Numbered from the stretch's first letter, positions 12,311 to 27,600 are shown. The stretch: 64,000 nucleotides of DNA from Lycocorax pyrrhopterus obiensis (GCA_014706295.1 JACSVZ010000008.1:15526159-15590158), one strand, 5' to 3'. Program-made: numbers and translations. Notes: a model not told the origin generated them from the letters alone.

Positions 12311-15300
12311 TGGTACCATAAAGACACAACAAAAATTACGTAGGAAAAGCTAGTGGAACCTGAGGAATCGTTCCTGTAGTATTCCTCATCATGTTCTAGT
12401 TGTTAAAACATTTTTGCGGAGGTAAAGGGATATATAAAAGCACGAGACATCCCTGTTTGCTTATGCAAGAGTGAGTAAACTGTGTTGCCTGAATTAGAAG
12501 TGAGCAAATGTCACACATCTGAATCCAGCCACAAGTTAATGCTACTCTACACTGGGATTCTTTGTGACCAGTCTTTCCGAAGAAGTATTCAGAGCTGTTA
12601 ATTCTATGTACATTTCTCATTAGGAAGTGCAACTTTGTCCTTTGTGGCAGAGGTAAACTAGAAACTTCTGATGAATTTTTCAGGTTATGTGCAGTCAATT
12701 ATCTGTGGTAATTGGGCTGTGAAATTTTGGATGATGGCAGTATGGAGGGACGCATCGTGTACAAAAACACCCGAAGAGCCAGAAAAAATTTGAAGCTTAG
12801 CATCAGCCCCAAGAGTTTATTGGCCTGGGTGCCCACACGTGCTGACATTGCCCATGTGAGCTGGCTCTGCACCCACACAGTGATCCCAGAGCAGAGCCCT
12901 GTAGAGCTGCTGCACAAAGACACCTGAGGCGCTCCATCCACGGTGGGTTTGTGCAGCATTTCTGCATTGGGTGTCTCAGTGCAGCTGTTTTTCATGGTAC
13001 TGAGATCACTGATCTGTTGACAGAATGGACATAGAAAGGCATTTTAGTTTGTTCTTCACCCTGCACAAAAGTGATTGTGGTGCATTGAGATTGTTGGTTC
13101 CAAAAACAGCCTCCGGTAGACCAGTTTTGAGCCAGTGGAAAATCTCTGTGCTTTAATCTGGCAACGAGCACAAAATGGTCTAAAAACTTTCTGCTATCAG
13201 CAGCTGTGAACGAGTACGTATCTCTTGCAGTTGCTATCTTGTCCATTTGCTACTTTCTTCTTAAATTTTTCTTCCTTATCCCAAATTTCCTCTTTTTGTT
13301 TGTTCTTCCCTTTTGGTTTTTGTTCTCTCCTAAGCACATGGTACTGTTTTCCTTGTTGCTTCTTGAACATGTTTTCCTAATGGGTCTTTTCTTCCTCTCT
13401 TTCAGTATTTCTTCAGCCTTTGTAAAACCGTATTTTTCCATGTATATATGAACTATGAAGAACTAGAATTTTCAAAAAAAGGTGCAGCTCAGGATGAGCT
13501 GAGAGCAAGGACATGGAGCAGGAGTAGTGGTACCTCTGTCCATGTCAAAATTTTTGCTCCACTTGCAGAAATGACTTCTGCTCGTGGGTGTGGGTTCTCA
13601 GACTGGGTGTCAGAATGGAGAGTGGGGGCCAACCTGGCAGCAAAATGGGATTGTGATACAGAAAAATTGAGAGTCAGTGTTTTGAGTTATGGCATAATAT
13701 GTGCAATTGTTTATCAGGACATGAGTGTGTGCCTGGGCAAGCTGCGTGTCTCCCAGCAGTATCTAGTAGTGCAGTGATGGTGGGATCTGCTGCATGGATT
13801 TTGCATAAGGCATGTTCTACTGTTGTGATGCCTAACCTTCAGTCTGATCTACATCAGAATTCATGTAGGGGCCTGGTAAAAATACCTTGAGCCTAGTTTT
13901 GTATTTACATTTATAATTCCGTGTTTTTGTTTGTTTTTTTTTTAAATGGGGGAAGAGGAAATAACCAAATGCAGCTGAGGTTTCAATGTGTCCTGAACCA
14001 CAGCCTATCTCCCCATCACTGAGCCTTGTTTCAGAGGATTGAATGACTGTCTCAAATCTCTCTGTGGTATATCTGGAATATGTGGTGATTCTCTGAGCAG
14101 AGCTGCACAGATAAGATAATCCATTTCATTTTAATTGGCAGAGTTGTTTACACATGATCTCTTGCTCATTTTCCTCTTTTAAAGGAATGCATATCTATCC
14201 CTGATTACAGCTCAGGTCAAAATCCCTCAGCACTTGTAGCAAATCTCCTTTAATTGGTCTCATTTAGCTCTCATAAGGTTGTGTTTTAATTCTTGCTCTT
14301 CCGAATCCTTTTCCCCAATCTGTAATGTAATTTATTACAGGATATTTTATAGACAAGGGAGCAGCTTCTGGCTGTCAGCAACCTTTGCTGTGTATCAAAT
14401 CTCCAGCTCAACAGGCAGCTGCAGTGGAGTTTGTGGGTATAAGGCAGTGATGCTGCCGCAGCAGCAGCACGCAGGCAGTCAGTGGTGGCAGCACTGGGCA
14501 CGAGTGCTGGGTCTGTCCTGGATTCTGGAGATAATTGGGGTGAATGCTCCTGTTCGCTGTCTCTCATTCTCTAGTCTTATTGTTGCTTTGCTGATGCAGG
14601 GGTCTTTGAGTTCAATTTTTTCCATTCTAGCTGTCTTTTCAATCTGTGTGTTTCAAGGCAAATACATCCAAGCTGCTGATGTTGTCTGATGACAGGTTTT
14701 GAGCAGCACAGGAGTGGTGGAAGGCTAGTACTGGGAGCGTATTTTTAGAAGGCCCAAAGCAACATTAGCTGTCTTTAGAAAATTCCCCTTGACTTTGCTG
14801 AATACAGTTGCTTTGGTTAATTGAACATAATGCAAAGAGGTGAAGCTCTGCATTTCATTATGCCTGTGCTGAGGTGCTTCACCTCTGGCCTGTAACGGCA
14901 CCGTGTGCTGGTGCAGCTCCTGCCTGGTCTCCGGGTGTTCTGACATCAGCTCTGAAAGTCTCAGAGTCTGGGTTTTGTTTTTCTTTTTTTTGAGCCATGC
15001 TCCCTACCCTTACACTGACAATTTCCCCACTACAGCAGGATCAGAAGGGACTGTGTGCCTCTGCTTCAGCCGCTGGAGATGCCAGGCTGTGTGGTGCAGC
15101 AGTGAAGGCACAGACAGACTTTTTGCTTTGCTGATCCTGCTCTGGAAGCAGGAATCTCCAGGAGAGCTGCGGAGCACAGTTGTGTCTTAAATCACCGCTG
15201 AAAGATTTACTGGAGTGTACAGATGAGAGCCCTACCTGTTTTTCCTGCATAGTGATATTTGAAAGTCTTTGTCCTCTGGCAGTTGCTGTTTGGGGACTGT

Positions 15301-18300
15301 TTTTCAATATAGACCCATATCCTGAAAGGAAATTATATAGATCACTAGACTTAATCCATATGTACTCTGTTAAAAATGCAGTAGGACTCTCAAGACACGA
15401 GTGATGGATTAATCTTCTGCACCAGGAAGATACCCTCCATCACGTTCTTGCCTGCTCTAATATATTTAGTAAGCTAACTGATTTAGCAGTGAATGTGAGG
15501 TTTTTTATAAGACTGTAAGGGCAGTTCGGACCTTCTCAAAATACTTGTGGCTTACACTGGGCAGTGTCACAAGATCTGTTTTCACAGAAGTGGGATTTGC
15601 TGTTTGCTGGTTTTTTAAAGTTGCTCAAACTCTACAAACAAGGAGAGGGATGGGCACATCCTCTCTCTTTCTCTATAGCCTGCTTTTAAATTTGTCAAGC
15701 AAAATAAGAAAGGACAGCTTCATGCAGCACTTGCTTATGTACTAGCAACACCAAGAAGGTGTTCGGAAATACCTGTCTCTTCCCAAGTGTGTTTATTGCT
15801 GTGTTTAACCACAGCTGTTCTTCCTGCTGGGGTTGCAGACATGGAGTATCAACAGTGCTTGCAGCTCCTCTCAGGCTGAAATGTTACCACCTTAACTTAG
15901 CCTATAATAGTGCCTTCTTCCTTTCCATTAAGTGAATTTAATATTTGTCATTAAATACAAATTATGAAGTTATACATTAAAAGAAACAGCGATCAGATAC
16001 CAACATTCATATGTTTTCCCCAGAATCAAAGGAGGTCGAAAAAGGAGAGATACATTTTGTCCTTTGCTCAGTGTACAGGGCTTGTGCAGGTCCTAGTGCT
16101 GGTCCCTGTGCTCTGGGTGCCTCACGCTGCACTTAACATCTACAGCATTTTGTTAACGTGTTTTTGAGTGTGGAAAGGAAATGAGGGAGTGTGGTCTAGA
16201 GTTTGGTGGGCTGCAGTTGTACTGTACTAGCCTGATCTGTTTTCTCTCAACACTGCAGTGCATTATTCTGATTTTTTTTTTTTTCCTTTAGAAATATCTC
16301 CATTAGTAGAAAAGATTGTCCAGGGCATTCTCTGTAAAGGAAGAGACAGCAGAGTCTGTCCCCTCCTCTCCTACCTTCCCATCCCAGTACAGTAACTCAC
16401 AAGAGAAGGCTTGCCTAGAGCAGGTTGCCTCCTCAGGGAGGGTTTCTACAGTGGGGGAGAGAGTAGGTCATAAAGCTGCATGTGTTAGATGGCACACCAA
16501 CAAGTCATATCCCTCTCCAGAGTCAGGGATTGATGCTGCTTTTATTTATTGATGTATATTTTTTCTGTGTATTCAGTTGTTGGATTGGGAGCTGGGTTGG
16601 CGTAACTGATATAAGAGGGAAGGAGGAAAGAGGGACAGCAAAATGACAATTTTATCCCTTCTTAATCTCTTTTTGCAGTTCTGGTCTGCCATCTGGTCAG
16701 TCTCTTTGAAAGCATACAACCCCAGCACCCTGCCCTTTCTCTTCTCTTTGTTTCTTCAGTCTCCTACACCTTTCAGTTCTGTGTTAGGAACTCTCCAAGA
16801 ATATTACACTCCTTTGAGTGGTTTGTGTTGGGAGGCTCCCATGTCAGGTCCGTTAGATTATGTGACAGAGCAACTTGTTTTCCTTTGATCGTGTTTAGTT
16901 TTATGGTTCCAGATGATTCCATTAGCCTGATATTTTATTGGTCTTTAAGCTTGTCTCTAATTAATGCTAATTTGCTTGGCAATACTTCTGAAGTAAAATC
17001 AGAGCTTGCTTGTGGATTTTTAGAGCTCTTCAACAGATCTTAACTCTTACGTTTTCAATCACTTTGGTACTAATTCCTCAAAGGAAACAGTGAAATGGTA
17101 AGCCTTAGCTGTGCTGCATTGTGAGTAGTAGAGCTCAATTTAGAAAAGCGGAGAAGCTTGAGATTTACTTCAGAAAGGTTAGAAGAACCACAGAACATTT
17201 ACAAATGTCTATTTTTGTTTTAAGAACCTCTTACTGAATGACTTTGCATTAGCTCTCTAGCCCTTACTGGTACTTAAGAGTGAATGGAAAATTTTGTATC
17301 ATAAAGGGCTTTTAAAACAGTCAGTTCTGGCTTCTCTGGGGTGATGAGAGTTGGACTCATCTGATTACATGTGAAGATATAGTATGTAAATACAGCTGAA
17401 GTGTCTGCATCTGGGCCGGGCACTGTAAGTTCCCTTTATATTAAGGATGTGTTAGGACACTATTCATTTCCTAATCTGCCCTAAAGGAGGTGTCCACATT
17501 TGTTGAGGTGAATCACCTGCTGGAAGTTCTTTTTTGGTTTTCCACTGAATATATTAAAAACTGAGAATGTCACTCCAGATGCAGAGAATGTCAGAGGGAT
17601 AAGTATCTGAGCAGAAGGTAAGTTGAACACCTTCCAGAGTGACAACTGACTTGCTCCTAGTCCTGGACTGCTTTTCAGTGTAGCGTTTTTAATATCTTCA
17701 CTATTAATTATGTAAATTTGTCTCTTCTGATCTTAACTACCTTTCCCATATTTAGAATATTTTTTCTGTACATTTTTCTTCTTAAGCTAATGCTGAGGTA
17801 GGCATTCTGTGCCACTCACACTTCAGTCTGAAAGCTTTTGCAAGTGCTGACTGTTACGGCTTGTTCTGCAACTGTCAGTTGTCCTTGCCCTTGCCTCTGT
17901 GATTAAGTTGTTCAACAGCCAGGGTTCCATTGTAAGTGGTAACCAGGGCCTTACTGTGGTCCTGGACAGCCATGCCTGTCCCAGAGAAGTCAGACCAAGT
18001 TATGGGTGAGTCTTTGTTCCATCCAAAACCTAGCTGTAGAGATTGTAGTTGACTCTGTAAGCAAGGAGAATGTCAAAATGTCAGGTACTGGACTATGACT
18101 TTTTTCTGTAAAGAGACAGGCTTCTCTCCTGCACAGTCTGGGTTTTGCACTGCTTCACTTTGAACAAATCGTGAGGTCAGGTTTGGAGTGGCCCAACACA
18201 GTGGCACATTGCATGATTGAGATGAATAATGTAATTTCACTACAAGTTGAATACCTCTTAATATTTAACAGCCCAAGATGAACAAGGAGCACAGCAAGAC

Positions 18301-21300
18301 TGGGAACTCTTGTGCAATGTAATAGCAGGCAGAAATTTTCAGTGGAGAAAAGTTTGTCGTTTTGCCTGACCCCTTAAAATGTCATCCTCTTGAATCTGTC
18401 ATCACCCATGTCTTGTTTGTGTTTCTTTTCTGGACATCACCTGTGTAGGTTTGTTTCAGGTATAGAGATATCTCTGAAGTGGCATCCTTTGTTTCGGCAA
18501 TGGCGCTACAGAACTGAAATCATCATCACCTAACTGTTGGAAAACTGTTTGTCCTTCCAGTTGTTGAGGGCTGCAGAGGTATTAGAAAGAGCAGACAGAA
18601 ACTAGTGTAGACATTGCATCGATCAGTGCAGGGTGTCTGTGCATGAGGACAGCTGCAGCTCCCTGTTTCATCAGCTGTGTGAATCCACTTTCAGGAGAAC
18701 AATGTGAGCTATCGCAGTGTTAAACCTGCTTTTTCAGTGGGGTAGAGTGGGATCCTGGCCCAGTCCAGCAGCTGTGAAGAGGCAGATTCATTTCAGCATT
18801 GAAGCCTGGCATAAATTGCTAGTCTCCATGTCTGATCTATTGTCCAGAGCACCTCTGAAACATCAAGCTTTCTGCTGCCCCCCATTTTGGTTACAAATAA
18901 TGTATTTAATTTGTTACTTGTGATTTCGTTGTTTTTATTTTTAATTAAATGTCCTGGATTCACTCAGTGATAGTGAAGCTCAAAATGCATGTGCTTTACT
19001 TATGGCTGAGTCATAATCATCTTCCTCATAAGCAGAGATCTGTCACTGTCTCCTGATGTAGTTTTGTCTGGAGGCTTCCATCCATATCCTTCCTTCATGT
19101 TCCTTTTTCTGATCTGGTCACTTGTATCAAAGCATGATGTGAATAAGCCTGCTTTCCTGAGTGAAGACTACCATGAAAACGTGCTGTTATCATGTGTTCG
19201 CATCTATATTTTAGTATCCTGTAGCTGTGCGTGGAACAGGGTGTGTTAACATGGCCCAAGTCCACGTAAACACATGAACACAAAGCTTTCTGCAGGAAAG
19301 CTTGCTTTGCCTCAAACATATTGATGTTTGCCTTTCCCAGCATTTCTTGTAAATACAAATTCCTCACTAACCACATGTGATGCTTCAGTGCCTGTGGTCG
19401 CAGACAGAGCTCGAAAGTTCTTTTTGGTCTTGTGTTGTGTATGTGGGCAGGTTAAGAGCAAACTGGTGTTCAGGGATTGTCATAATTGCAGTTGGTGTTG
19501 AACATAATGTTTCTCTGAGGTTGTTAACTCTCTTGCATGTTATAGAGCTATGGTGTAATTATTTTTATGTTAGTCCTAGCATTTTCCTATTGCTGAATGA
19601 AAACAGGGTGAAGATGCCCTTTGAACATACTCCTCTTGGTTTGCATTTAAACTGATACTACTGCTGAGGAAAGCAATCCAGTCCTATAGTGACTCTTCTC
19701 AGTATTGGCACAAGAACTCAGCAAGGAGGATCAGAAAACTGATGTGGAAATTAAAATAACAGAACAAAACAAACCTTTTTTGCTATGTTACCATTCTGAA
19801 AAAGGGAAAATCTTACTTATCAGTAAGAAACCCAGTCAGGCTCAAATACTGTATTGCTCTTGTATTGGCACATCAGAGTGTCTTGAGGATAGGATAAATT
19901 GATGGCATGCCAGGGCAGCTGTCTTTGGAGGAGAGGAGTGACCACCTAAAGACATGCCAGATGGTCACCTAAGTACAGTTTCACATGGTGTAAGCTGAAC
20001 AGGAGTCTTGTGCTACTTCTCTCTGCATCAGTCCTGCAAAGTTTTTAAATCTAGGTTAGCCTTAACTAACAGTGGTCATGAGAAACTCTGAAACAATGCT
20101 GGAAACAAGCAGCATGATAAGAGCCAGGCTGCATGCCCAGCAGACTGAGAGCCAGTGACTGCAGTCCTTCATTGCTGCCTGTTCTTTTCCACTTCTAATT
20201 GACACTGGATTAATTTTTATATCACTGATTTCTTCTAAGGGGAAAAATTGAAGAAGTAATAGCAGTAGTAGTTTCTGAAGAAAATGGGTCCGGGGAAGAG
20301 TGAAGTAGTCATTTTGATCAAGGTGCAGACCAGCCCTGGGGTCACAGGTTCTGCACTTTATTTTTTTTATGTGTACTCCAAGACTTCCAAGCTTCTCTGA
20401 TGAGCAGTGCTGCATTATCTTCATGGTCCTGTGTAATTTAGCAGAAAGACATGACACGTTATATCAGAAAACTAGTTATGTTTCTGTGGAATGGTTCTTG
20501 GGCTTGGTTTTTTTTCATATCTTGTTAAAAAAAACCCAAACAAAGAAAAAACCAAACAAACAAAAGCAATGTTTCTGTGTTTTCCTCAACAATTTTTCCT
20601 AGCACCCTTGCACAGACAGTCTGTCCCATGATACTATTCTGGACAGATCTTTGGGGACTGAAATTGCTGGGAGTGCTCAGGCCCCTTCCCCTTCCTGCAA
20701 TTATATCTTCCTGAAAGGCATCCTGTGCAAGGGTGAAGATCAGCTACAGGCAGTGCTGAGAGACAAGGCGGTGGAAATTGACACAGTGTCTGCACTGGGA
20801 ACAGAGCTGTTCTTGAAGGGTATGTCTGTAAATGCTTTGGTCTTAAAGTATACTGAGTACTTTTAAAAATGAGCCAACTTAAGAAAGAATAAAAATACAG
20901 CCAAACATGTCTTCATACAGCTCTAGGGTGTAAACCACAAATGCAAGATTCTGGTTTTCCCTGCCGTTAGGCTTTATCTGGAAAAAGCATTCAGTGGGGA
21001 TACAGATGCTGTTTGCTCTTCATGTATTAGTGATTTAGAAACCTCATGCTTGATCTACCAGGATGGGACTGATAACACCAAGCTTGAAAACTGGTGTTGA
21101 GAGCGCTGCTCATTTTGTCCTGTCTTCACAACTCTTTCACGCTGGTGTTACACAGTCTCTAATACCAGTTCTCTGTTGGGATACTGTAACTTTTCCTGGG
21201 GCTGTATGGAGTTCCATCCTTATTTGCAATCATAACCTTTTACCACGGGTGTCTTCCAGTGTAGCTATGAAACTGCTGGCAGAGCTGGGGAGGTGGTTGC

Positions 21301-24300
21301 AAGGCTTGTGAGCACAAATGCCAGCACTTTCATGATAGCCAGAAAAACACGAGGGGGCTTTCAGCCAAATGAGATGGGAATGACCTTGTATGCACAGACG
21401 TTAGGATATAACACTCAAGTCTTAAAATTTAAATTTCCTAAAATTAATTATCCTTAGGTAATACTTTTTTAGAAAATCTTATCTAGCTTGATTCCGTCTG
21501 TCTTGAAGGAAAAGGAAGGAGATTCAGGAAGAAATGTGGGGCGGGGTTCTTTTTTCATGTAAAGTTATGGGAGCAAGCTGGCTACTGCAGTGAAATCCAT
21601 CCTATGAATGTGAGGAGACTTCTTATCCTTTTTTTCTGCTTGTAAGGCCGGCTTCACTGAGACTGCAGAAAACAGTGTGGAGTACAAGAAAAAAAAGTAG
21701 AAGTGGGTTTTGACTAATACTGATCTGAATCTAGCTTTGAGTTGGTAATACTGCTGCAGAAGATTATTTATCCTATCTCTGTCACTCAAGATCGTCTTAA
21801 ACAGTGATGAGAAAGTATCACACAAAAATTCGTAGAAATGTTGGTTAATTTTTATTGGGTTTGGAAATTACATATTCTAGGAAGCAGTACTTGAGAGCAG
21901 TGAGTGCAATACTTTTTCCCCTGTTACAGTTGCTCAGATATGCTGTCTCTCTCCTGGGGAGCAACTCATACAATGCGTTTTTTTGGCTTGGCAAGCTTCT
22001 TGCACGAGCTCAGCATTGCCCTTACACTGCTAGCACAGCACAGTCATGCTTCAAATATACTAGCTGCAGAGGCTGTACATGACTACTGACTTTTTTGAGT
22101 GCTACAATATTCAGTATTCAGCTTCATACCTTTTTTAAAAGGGGCCTCATTGGCAGTGCCAAGTGCTTTAAAAATTCTGTGCCTATTTAATGTAGCTCAT
22201 ATTGGGCATAACTAATCACTGCTAGGGCTTAAAACCTTTGGTGTATAGTGCATCTGGGAGCAGGTAGCTATAAGACACAGGAATCCCCTTTCTTTTCCTT
22301 CTTCAGTAAAAGCTCTTTCTTCGTATAAAGGTCCAGTTGCTGCTGTTTCTTGTACAGTGTGCAAAGCACAGCAGTATGTGGGCAGCAAACTAATGCAAAG
22401 TGTTCTCCTGTCTAGTGTTTCATTGGTCTTTCTGCCTGAGGCTTTGCAACCTTGGTCTTTTTTAGTTAAAATCTTTAAACAATGGATTATCTGTTTTCAA
22501 AGGCTTTAGAGGATTTGAAATAGCAGTCACCCTTAGGCATTTGGCTCAAGATTACAGCAATAAATACATTCATTGGAGCCCCCTGGCCCTTCCAAGAGCC
22601 AGGCAGTCATAAGATTACCTCTACCATATTCATTCTGCTTCTAACTCCAGTGAAGTGTTTCACTCTGTTAAGAATTCGAGGTAAGCCCTGTTCTTCCTGA
22701 GCGTTTGCAGTCAGATGGTTTGTAAGAAAAGGGGGGGAGCTGTGTGTGGTGAGGTTGAGAGCACCTGCAATAGGCTGACTTCATTCTTGCTGCGATGTTG
22801 GCTTTTACAGCATTACCAATTTGTATTTTCCAGGAGATCAGAAACTTTTTCGGAAAGCCAGCTTTGCTTTTTTTGCCCCAAGGTCCAGCAGTCTGAAAAT
22901 TTCATATGGCTTTAAAATTTTGACATTGGAATGTAATTTTAATCAGTATTGACATTTCTGATCTTTGTGTGCCAGCTGCTGTTCTTCTGAATGATGTTTC
23001 TGGGACTGGAAGGCCCCATGCCAGAGATTACAAACCAGTTGCCACCCAGTTGTGATATCTGACGTGGCGATTTCTGTAAGAGTGCTTCCTGATTGCGCTG
23101 TTTAAAGAGTCAAGTGTAATGTTTTTCTTCTGTTACTATGAAGTCTAAAGTAGTTTACAGATATCGGATGTTCTGCTGTGTTGCTTTGAGAAAGATGCCA
23201 GCTGTCAGAAGGAGACCCAAAAGTCAGTTCCAGTAAAAAGCTACATTTTCTAAAGCATTTTATTTCTGGGTAGAAGAGCTGTTTGTTTTGTGACTTTACA
23301 TGGGCTGTGCTTTGCACAGTGGGGATTACTTCTTCTAAAGAGAAGCTGTATCTCAGGAAAGTTCATTGCATAGAGAGATCTGTGATGTCTGTATATCTGT
23401 GAAGATTTCGCTCTTAACAGCTTCTATTGATTTTCACCAAGTGCTATTTCCCAGCCTTCTGAGCTGTTGTTATCACACCACATCACGTTGCTCATCACAA
23501 TTAAATAACTTGTGCTGGTTGGCCACTGGCTTTATCAAAAGACTCTCCCAACACAGGTATGCAAATTGGAAAAAGAGAAAATTGGATTCTCTTTGGCTTT
23601 TGTACTTTACTTTGTTTTATTTTTTCTTTCCAGCAAGTAAGTAATGATAAACATTTATTAAACTACGCTGTGTGTTTTCGAAGTTTATAACACACATTAC
23701 CTTTGCCTTGGGAAACTTCCAGCTTACTTTCAGCAAAAGGTGACAGTATTTAAAATATTTGTAAATAGAGCGAGTCAGCTTCAGCACTTTGTCACATAAA
23801 TTTTTATCAAAAGATGGTGGAAGCATGGAGTCTTTTTGGGGGGCTAGTACATGCACTGTTTGCAGCATTTCTTTATTGTAGTTTTAGTCTTTACCACCAT
23901 TCCTTAATTCCCTTTCCAGGCAAAAAGTAGTTTCCTTTTGTTTTTTTTTAGTGGGTGGATAAGAATCGATAACTGAGCAGTGTAGCAGGTTTGTCTTTGC
24001 CATAGAGAATCTTGGTATGGAGGCTGGGGTCATTTTTTAGTATAGATAGTGAACATAAACTGTAGTGAACGTGAATATCTGTTACTGTGGTTTTGACTAT
24101 CAAAAAGAATAGAAGTATATATACAAAATATATGTAATATGTGGTTAGTGATATTGGCATTACACCTAGAATGTTCTTTTGTACTCCCATGAGAATTAAC
24201 TGAGAGATACAATGTCAAGGGAATAGCTATATCTTTAGCATGCTTAAGACTTTGTAGGGCTGTTTAGAAATGCTGAAGATGCCAGCACCACGGGGCATGT

Positions 24301-24565
24301 GTGAGCCTGGGCCTGAGCCTGATGTCTCCCCTGGATTGCTGATCCATGCCTGTTGGATATGGTCAGCACTGGAGCTGTACCAGAACTGAGAAGCTGTCCT
24401 GTAGCCTGGACTCTGCAGTTTCTGTATAGAGGGGAGAGGAGGGAGCTCCTGTGCTGGGACATCCCAGTGTTGTGAACTGGAGCAGGCCAGCGTACAGACT
24501 GATGGTTAAAGGAGATGGAAGCTGAAGCTTCTAGGCTGTGGCAACTATGGCTGTTGAAAAAAGAT
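12311..24565 (+). other. Presumed long first intron, segment 1
   Basis: About 12 kb without a recognisable exon, RNA gene or well-preserved transposon. Open frames are short and their sequences are not protein-like. An A-rich CAAA-type tract occurs at 20526-20565. The frame at 12712-12927 is open for 71 codons but matches nothing I know. Confidence 0.5.
20526..20565 (+). repeat. A-rich CAAA-type low-complexity tract
   Basis: Runs of A broken by C's and occasional G's, in the style of (CAAA)n. It could be the degraded tail of a retroposed sequence, but no element body is recognisable next to it. Confidence 0.6.
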
Positions 24566-24698
24566 TGCAGAACCACAAAATACTCTGAGTTGGAAGGGAC
24601 CCACAAGCATCATCACGTCCAGCTCTTAAGTGAATGGCCCGTACGGGGATCACAGCCTTGTTCTTAGTGCCATGCTCCGACCAACTGAGCTAATCTCA
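24566..24698 (-). mobile_element. tRNA-Ile-derived SINE with CR1 tail (TguSINE1-like), copy 1
   Basis: Read on the minus strand, the head (24698 down to about 24635) follows tRNA-Ile: the A-box region TAGCTCAGTTGGTCGGAGC, then the anticodon-arm area, ending in GTACGGGCCA. About ten bases of the T-arm are deleted. It continues into a unique linker (TTCACTTAAGAGCTGGAC) and a CR1-type 3' end (CCCTTCCAACTCAGAGTA). The same head-linker-tail order recurs at 38.9 kb in the opposite orientation, which confirms a dispersed element rather than a tRNA gene. SINEs of this build are known from passerine birds and are thought to use CR1 machinery for retroposition. Confidence 0.85.
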
Positions 24699-24699
24699 G

Positions 24700-27600
24700 T
24701 CTGATTTGAGGATATTACTGTGGTTCATAGAAATGGTGGGTGTGCTGAGGGGCTACTAGGTTTTTGGGTGCTAATGAAATGGAAAATACTGTGTCAGGTG
24801 GGTACTGCATCTGTCAGCTTGTGTTGCCAAAAGAGAAACATTAGACAGGGAACTGACAGATGACCAGCAAGGATGGGCAAGTGTGACATGAGGAACATGA
24901 GAAGGTTAGGTGGGAAAGACAGGTTTTGGAGGCGAAAGGAAGATGAAATAGCTAAGCTACAGATACCAGAAGTAGATACAAAGCTTTGTAGCATCTTCCT
25001 GTGCCTTGGATGGAATCTGGGTCTCTGAATCTGAAGACCTGGTTGTCAGAAAATGCCTAAAACCTTTTGGCAATGCTGCTTCAGTTCCATAGTTCTTCCA
25101 CCCTGAGAACAACCACCTGTAGTTGCTATAACTTATAGTTAGCTCAAGATGCCCCTGTGGCTTATCAGATGATTGCTCAGCCCATGTGATACCAGTGGGA
25201 TGCTTGTGTAGTGGAGTTTGTCATTTAAGATTTTGTTTTAGCATTGGAACTGTAGACACAGTTGGAGAAGGCGTACACGGAGGCATGTGTATGGATGTAC
25301 ACCACCACGTTCAGAAGGTTGTGAGGACAAACACTCATAACATAGAACATATCAGAATTAATTTTGTTTGAGCAACTTTGATATGTCCCTCTTAAATAAA
25401 ACAAGTTCTGACATGCATGAATCACAAAAGTACAGTGGAAAAATTTAATTTTTCAGAACTTGTTGTTTTAATTCTACCATCTATATATGCTTTATTGTAA
25501 TTGCTGTGAGGAAGAAAACATGCTACAGATTGAGGGTTACTTTCTATCTCCTGGTATCAATTGACCTTTTGGAAACCAACTGTGTGAGTAAACATTGTTT
25601 ATGTATTACTTCCTGCTGGTGTTTAAGAGTGGTGTGTGCAGTTAGCGGCTTTAAAATACTCAGTCTTGGGAGCTGAGCTTGCTCAGACTTTTTTCCCTGC
25701 CTTTGGGAAATGATGAGTTGGAAAAAAAAATTGTACCTTGAATTACTTCCTGTATTTTGTCCTTTGGTCTTCTCTTCTGTGACAACAGCATCAATGTTTT
25801 GGCCTAAATGGTAGTGAGGCTATGCTAGAGTGTGGGGAGAAAAATAAAGTAAGCACTTTTGGGGGAAAAAGGAAGTGGAGAGGTTGAGGGTGGGCGATTC
25901 TGTGAAGCACTTAATATAGAGGTATGAGTCAGCAATTTCCTTTTGCAATCATCTTGTCCAGATGGGGTATTTTCTTTTACCTTATCAAGCCAGCCTCTTT
26001 TTCTATCCTGATTCTTTAGGAAAAAAAGCCTGCAAGAATAACAAGCAGTGGCACAGATGGTTTTTTTAGGTCATGGAACTCAGAGCAAGGTGACAGGCAA
26101 GAATCTGCTGTGGGAGAGCAGATCCCGCAGATGGAAGGATAAGTGATGGTCGGATCCCTCTCCTAATTTGTCTCCATTTCCTAACAGCCCAAATCACTGA
26201 GCACCTTGCATTTGTGTTGCTTGTGAAGAAGTGTGCAGCTCCGAAATATATTCTAACATAATAACTAATGTGCAAAGTCTGTAGACAAAACAAGTTACTG
26301 TGAGTGAATAAGAGGAGATCTTTTTGGACTCAAGACTGAAGCAATAGTTCAGAGAGGTATGGCTACCGTTTCATCCCAGTGGCATATTATCAGAAAGTAA
26401 TTTCACTAGTTACACTGTTTAAAGTTTCCTTTAGAGGGGAAAAGACTGTCAATTTATTATTGTTTTCTACATAAAGAATTCAATGTTATTTTCTGGGAGA
26501 ATTGCTTCATTTGTAATTACTGTATGTAGATATTTAAATCTGGGGTCTCTTAGTGGAGTTGCTGTGTTTTCTGTAGACCTGAGTATCTTTTGTTACATTA
26601 GTCCTATTTGTTTTGCAATTGATGATGTAGCTGAGCAGTCCTGTGATCTGGTACTTCATTCTTAAGCAGTTCTGAACAAAAATATCTGTGTGGTCAGTGA
26701 TTCTGGGTACTATAACTAAAGTAGACCCATTTTTCCATATTACCTAGTTAAAATCCCCATCTTCACATTGAACAGACTGAAGAAGTTAACAGTAAATTGG
26801 TCACTATGTTAAAACAAAAAAATGCTTCACCTCTGCACTGTTACAAGGCCAGCTTGTTGTAACACTGCTGCTGACAACCTGCATGCAAATTTTGAGGTGT
26901 GTGCCTCTTCAGTAACTTTGTTGAAATTCTTTATTTGGAGTAGTCAGCGTACAGATTGAACAAGAAGTATAGGATGCAGCAAACGCTGGTGTTACTGCCT
27001 GCTGACCCGTGGCTGGTGTGGGCTTCATTTCTGAGGGCTCTGCAGGGCTGGTTGTGAGCCACCTGCCCTTAGGGCTGGTGGTGGAGTGTGCATTAGATCT
27101 CCCAGAGCAGAAAGTTGGGTCAGGAGACAGTCGCAGACTTTGCTGATGGATTTAAAAGAACAAACAGCAAGTCAGTCACCTTCTTCTGCCTCTTCAGCAG
27201 CACTCAAAATGAAAATGTCGCTGCCTACATTTTTCTATATTAAAGGACAAACTTACTGTGCAAAGTGTTGAGGATTGGAAGAGAAACTTAAGCAAAAGTG
27301 GGAAAATGAACGCAGAAAAGTCCTTTCTAAAATGTTTTTAATAGGAGATCTTGATTTCTGATTGACCTTTTCATTTTGCACCCAATGTTGAATTCAGCTG
27401 TTTTGAAGCTCTAGGTAGTTTGTCTGTGCTTGAAGTAATTATTGGGGATCAAATGAAAAATGACACTTGCTTAAGGACTTTTTGTGAAGTGCTCTTGCCT
27501 TTTATTTCATCTGCATAACATACATCGGTGGAAGGTGCCTGTAGTATCTACTATAACCCTGCTCCTTGACTCCTTTATTTGCAAGGAAGTATTTTTATTT

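Noticed and set aside
12712..12927. 71-codon ORF downstream of the CpG island as a second exon
   Set aside because: No clear flanking splice sites in matching phase and no resemblance to a known protein.
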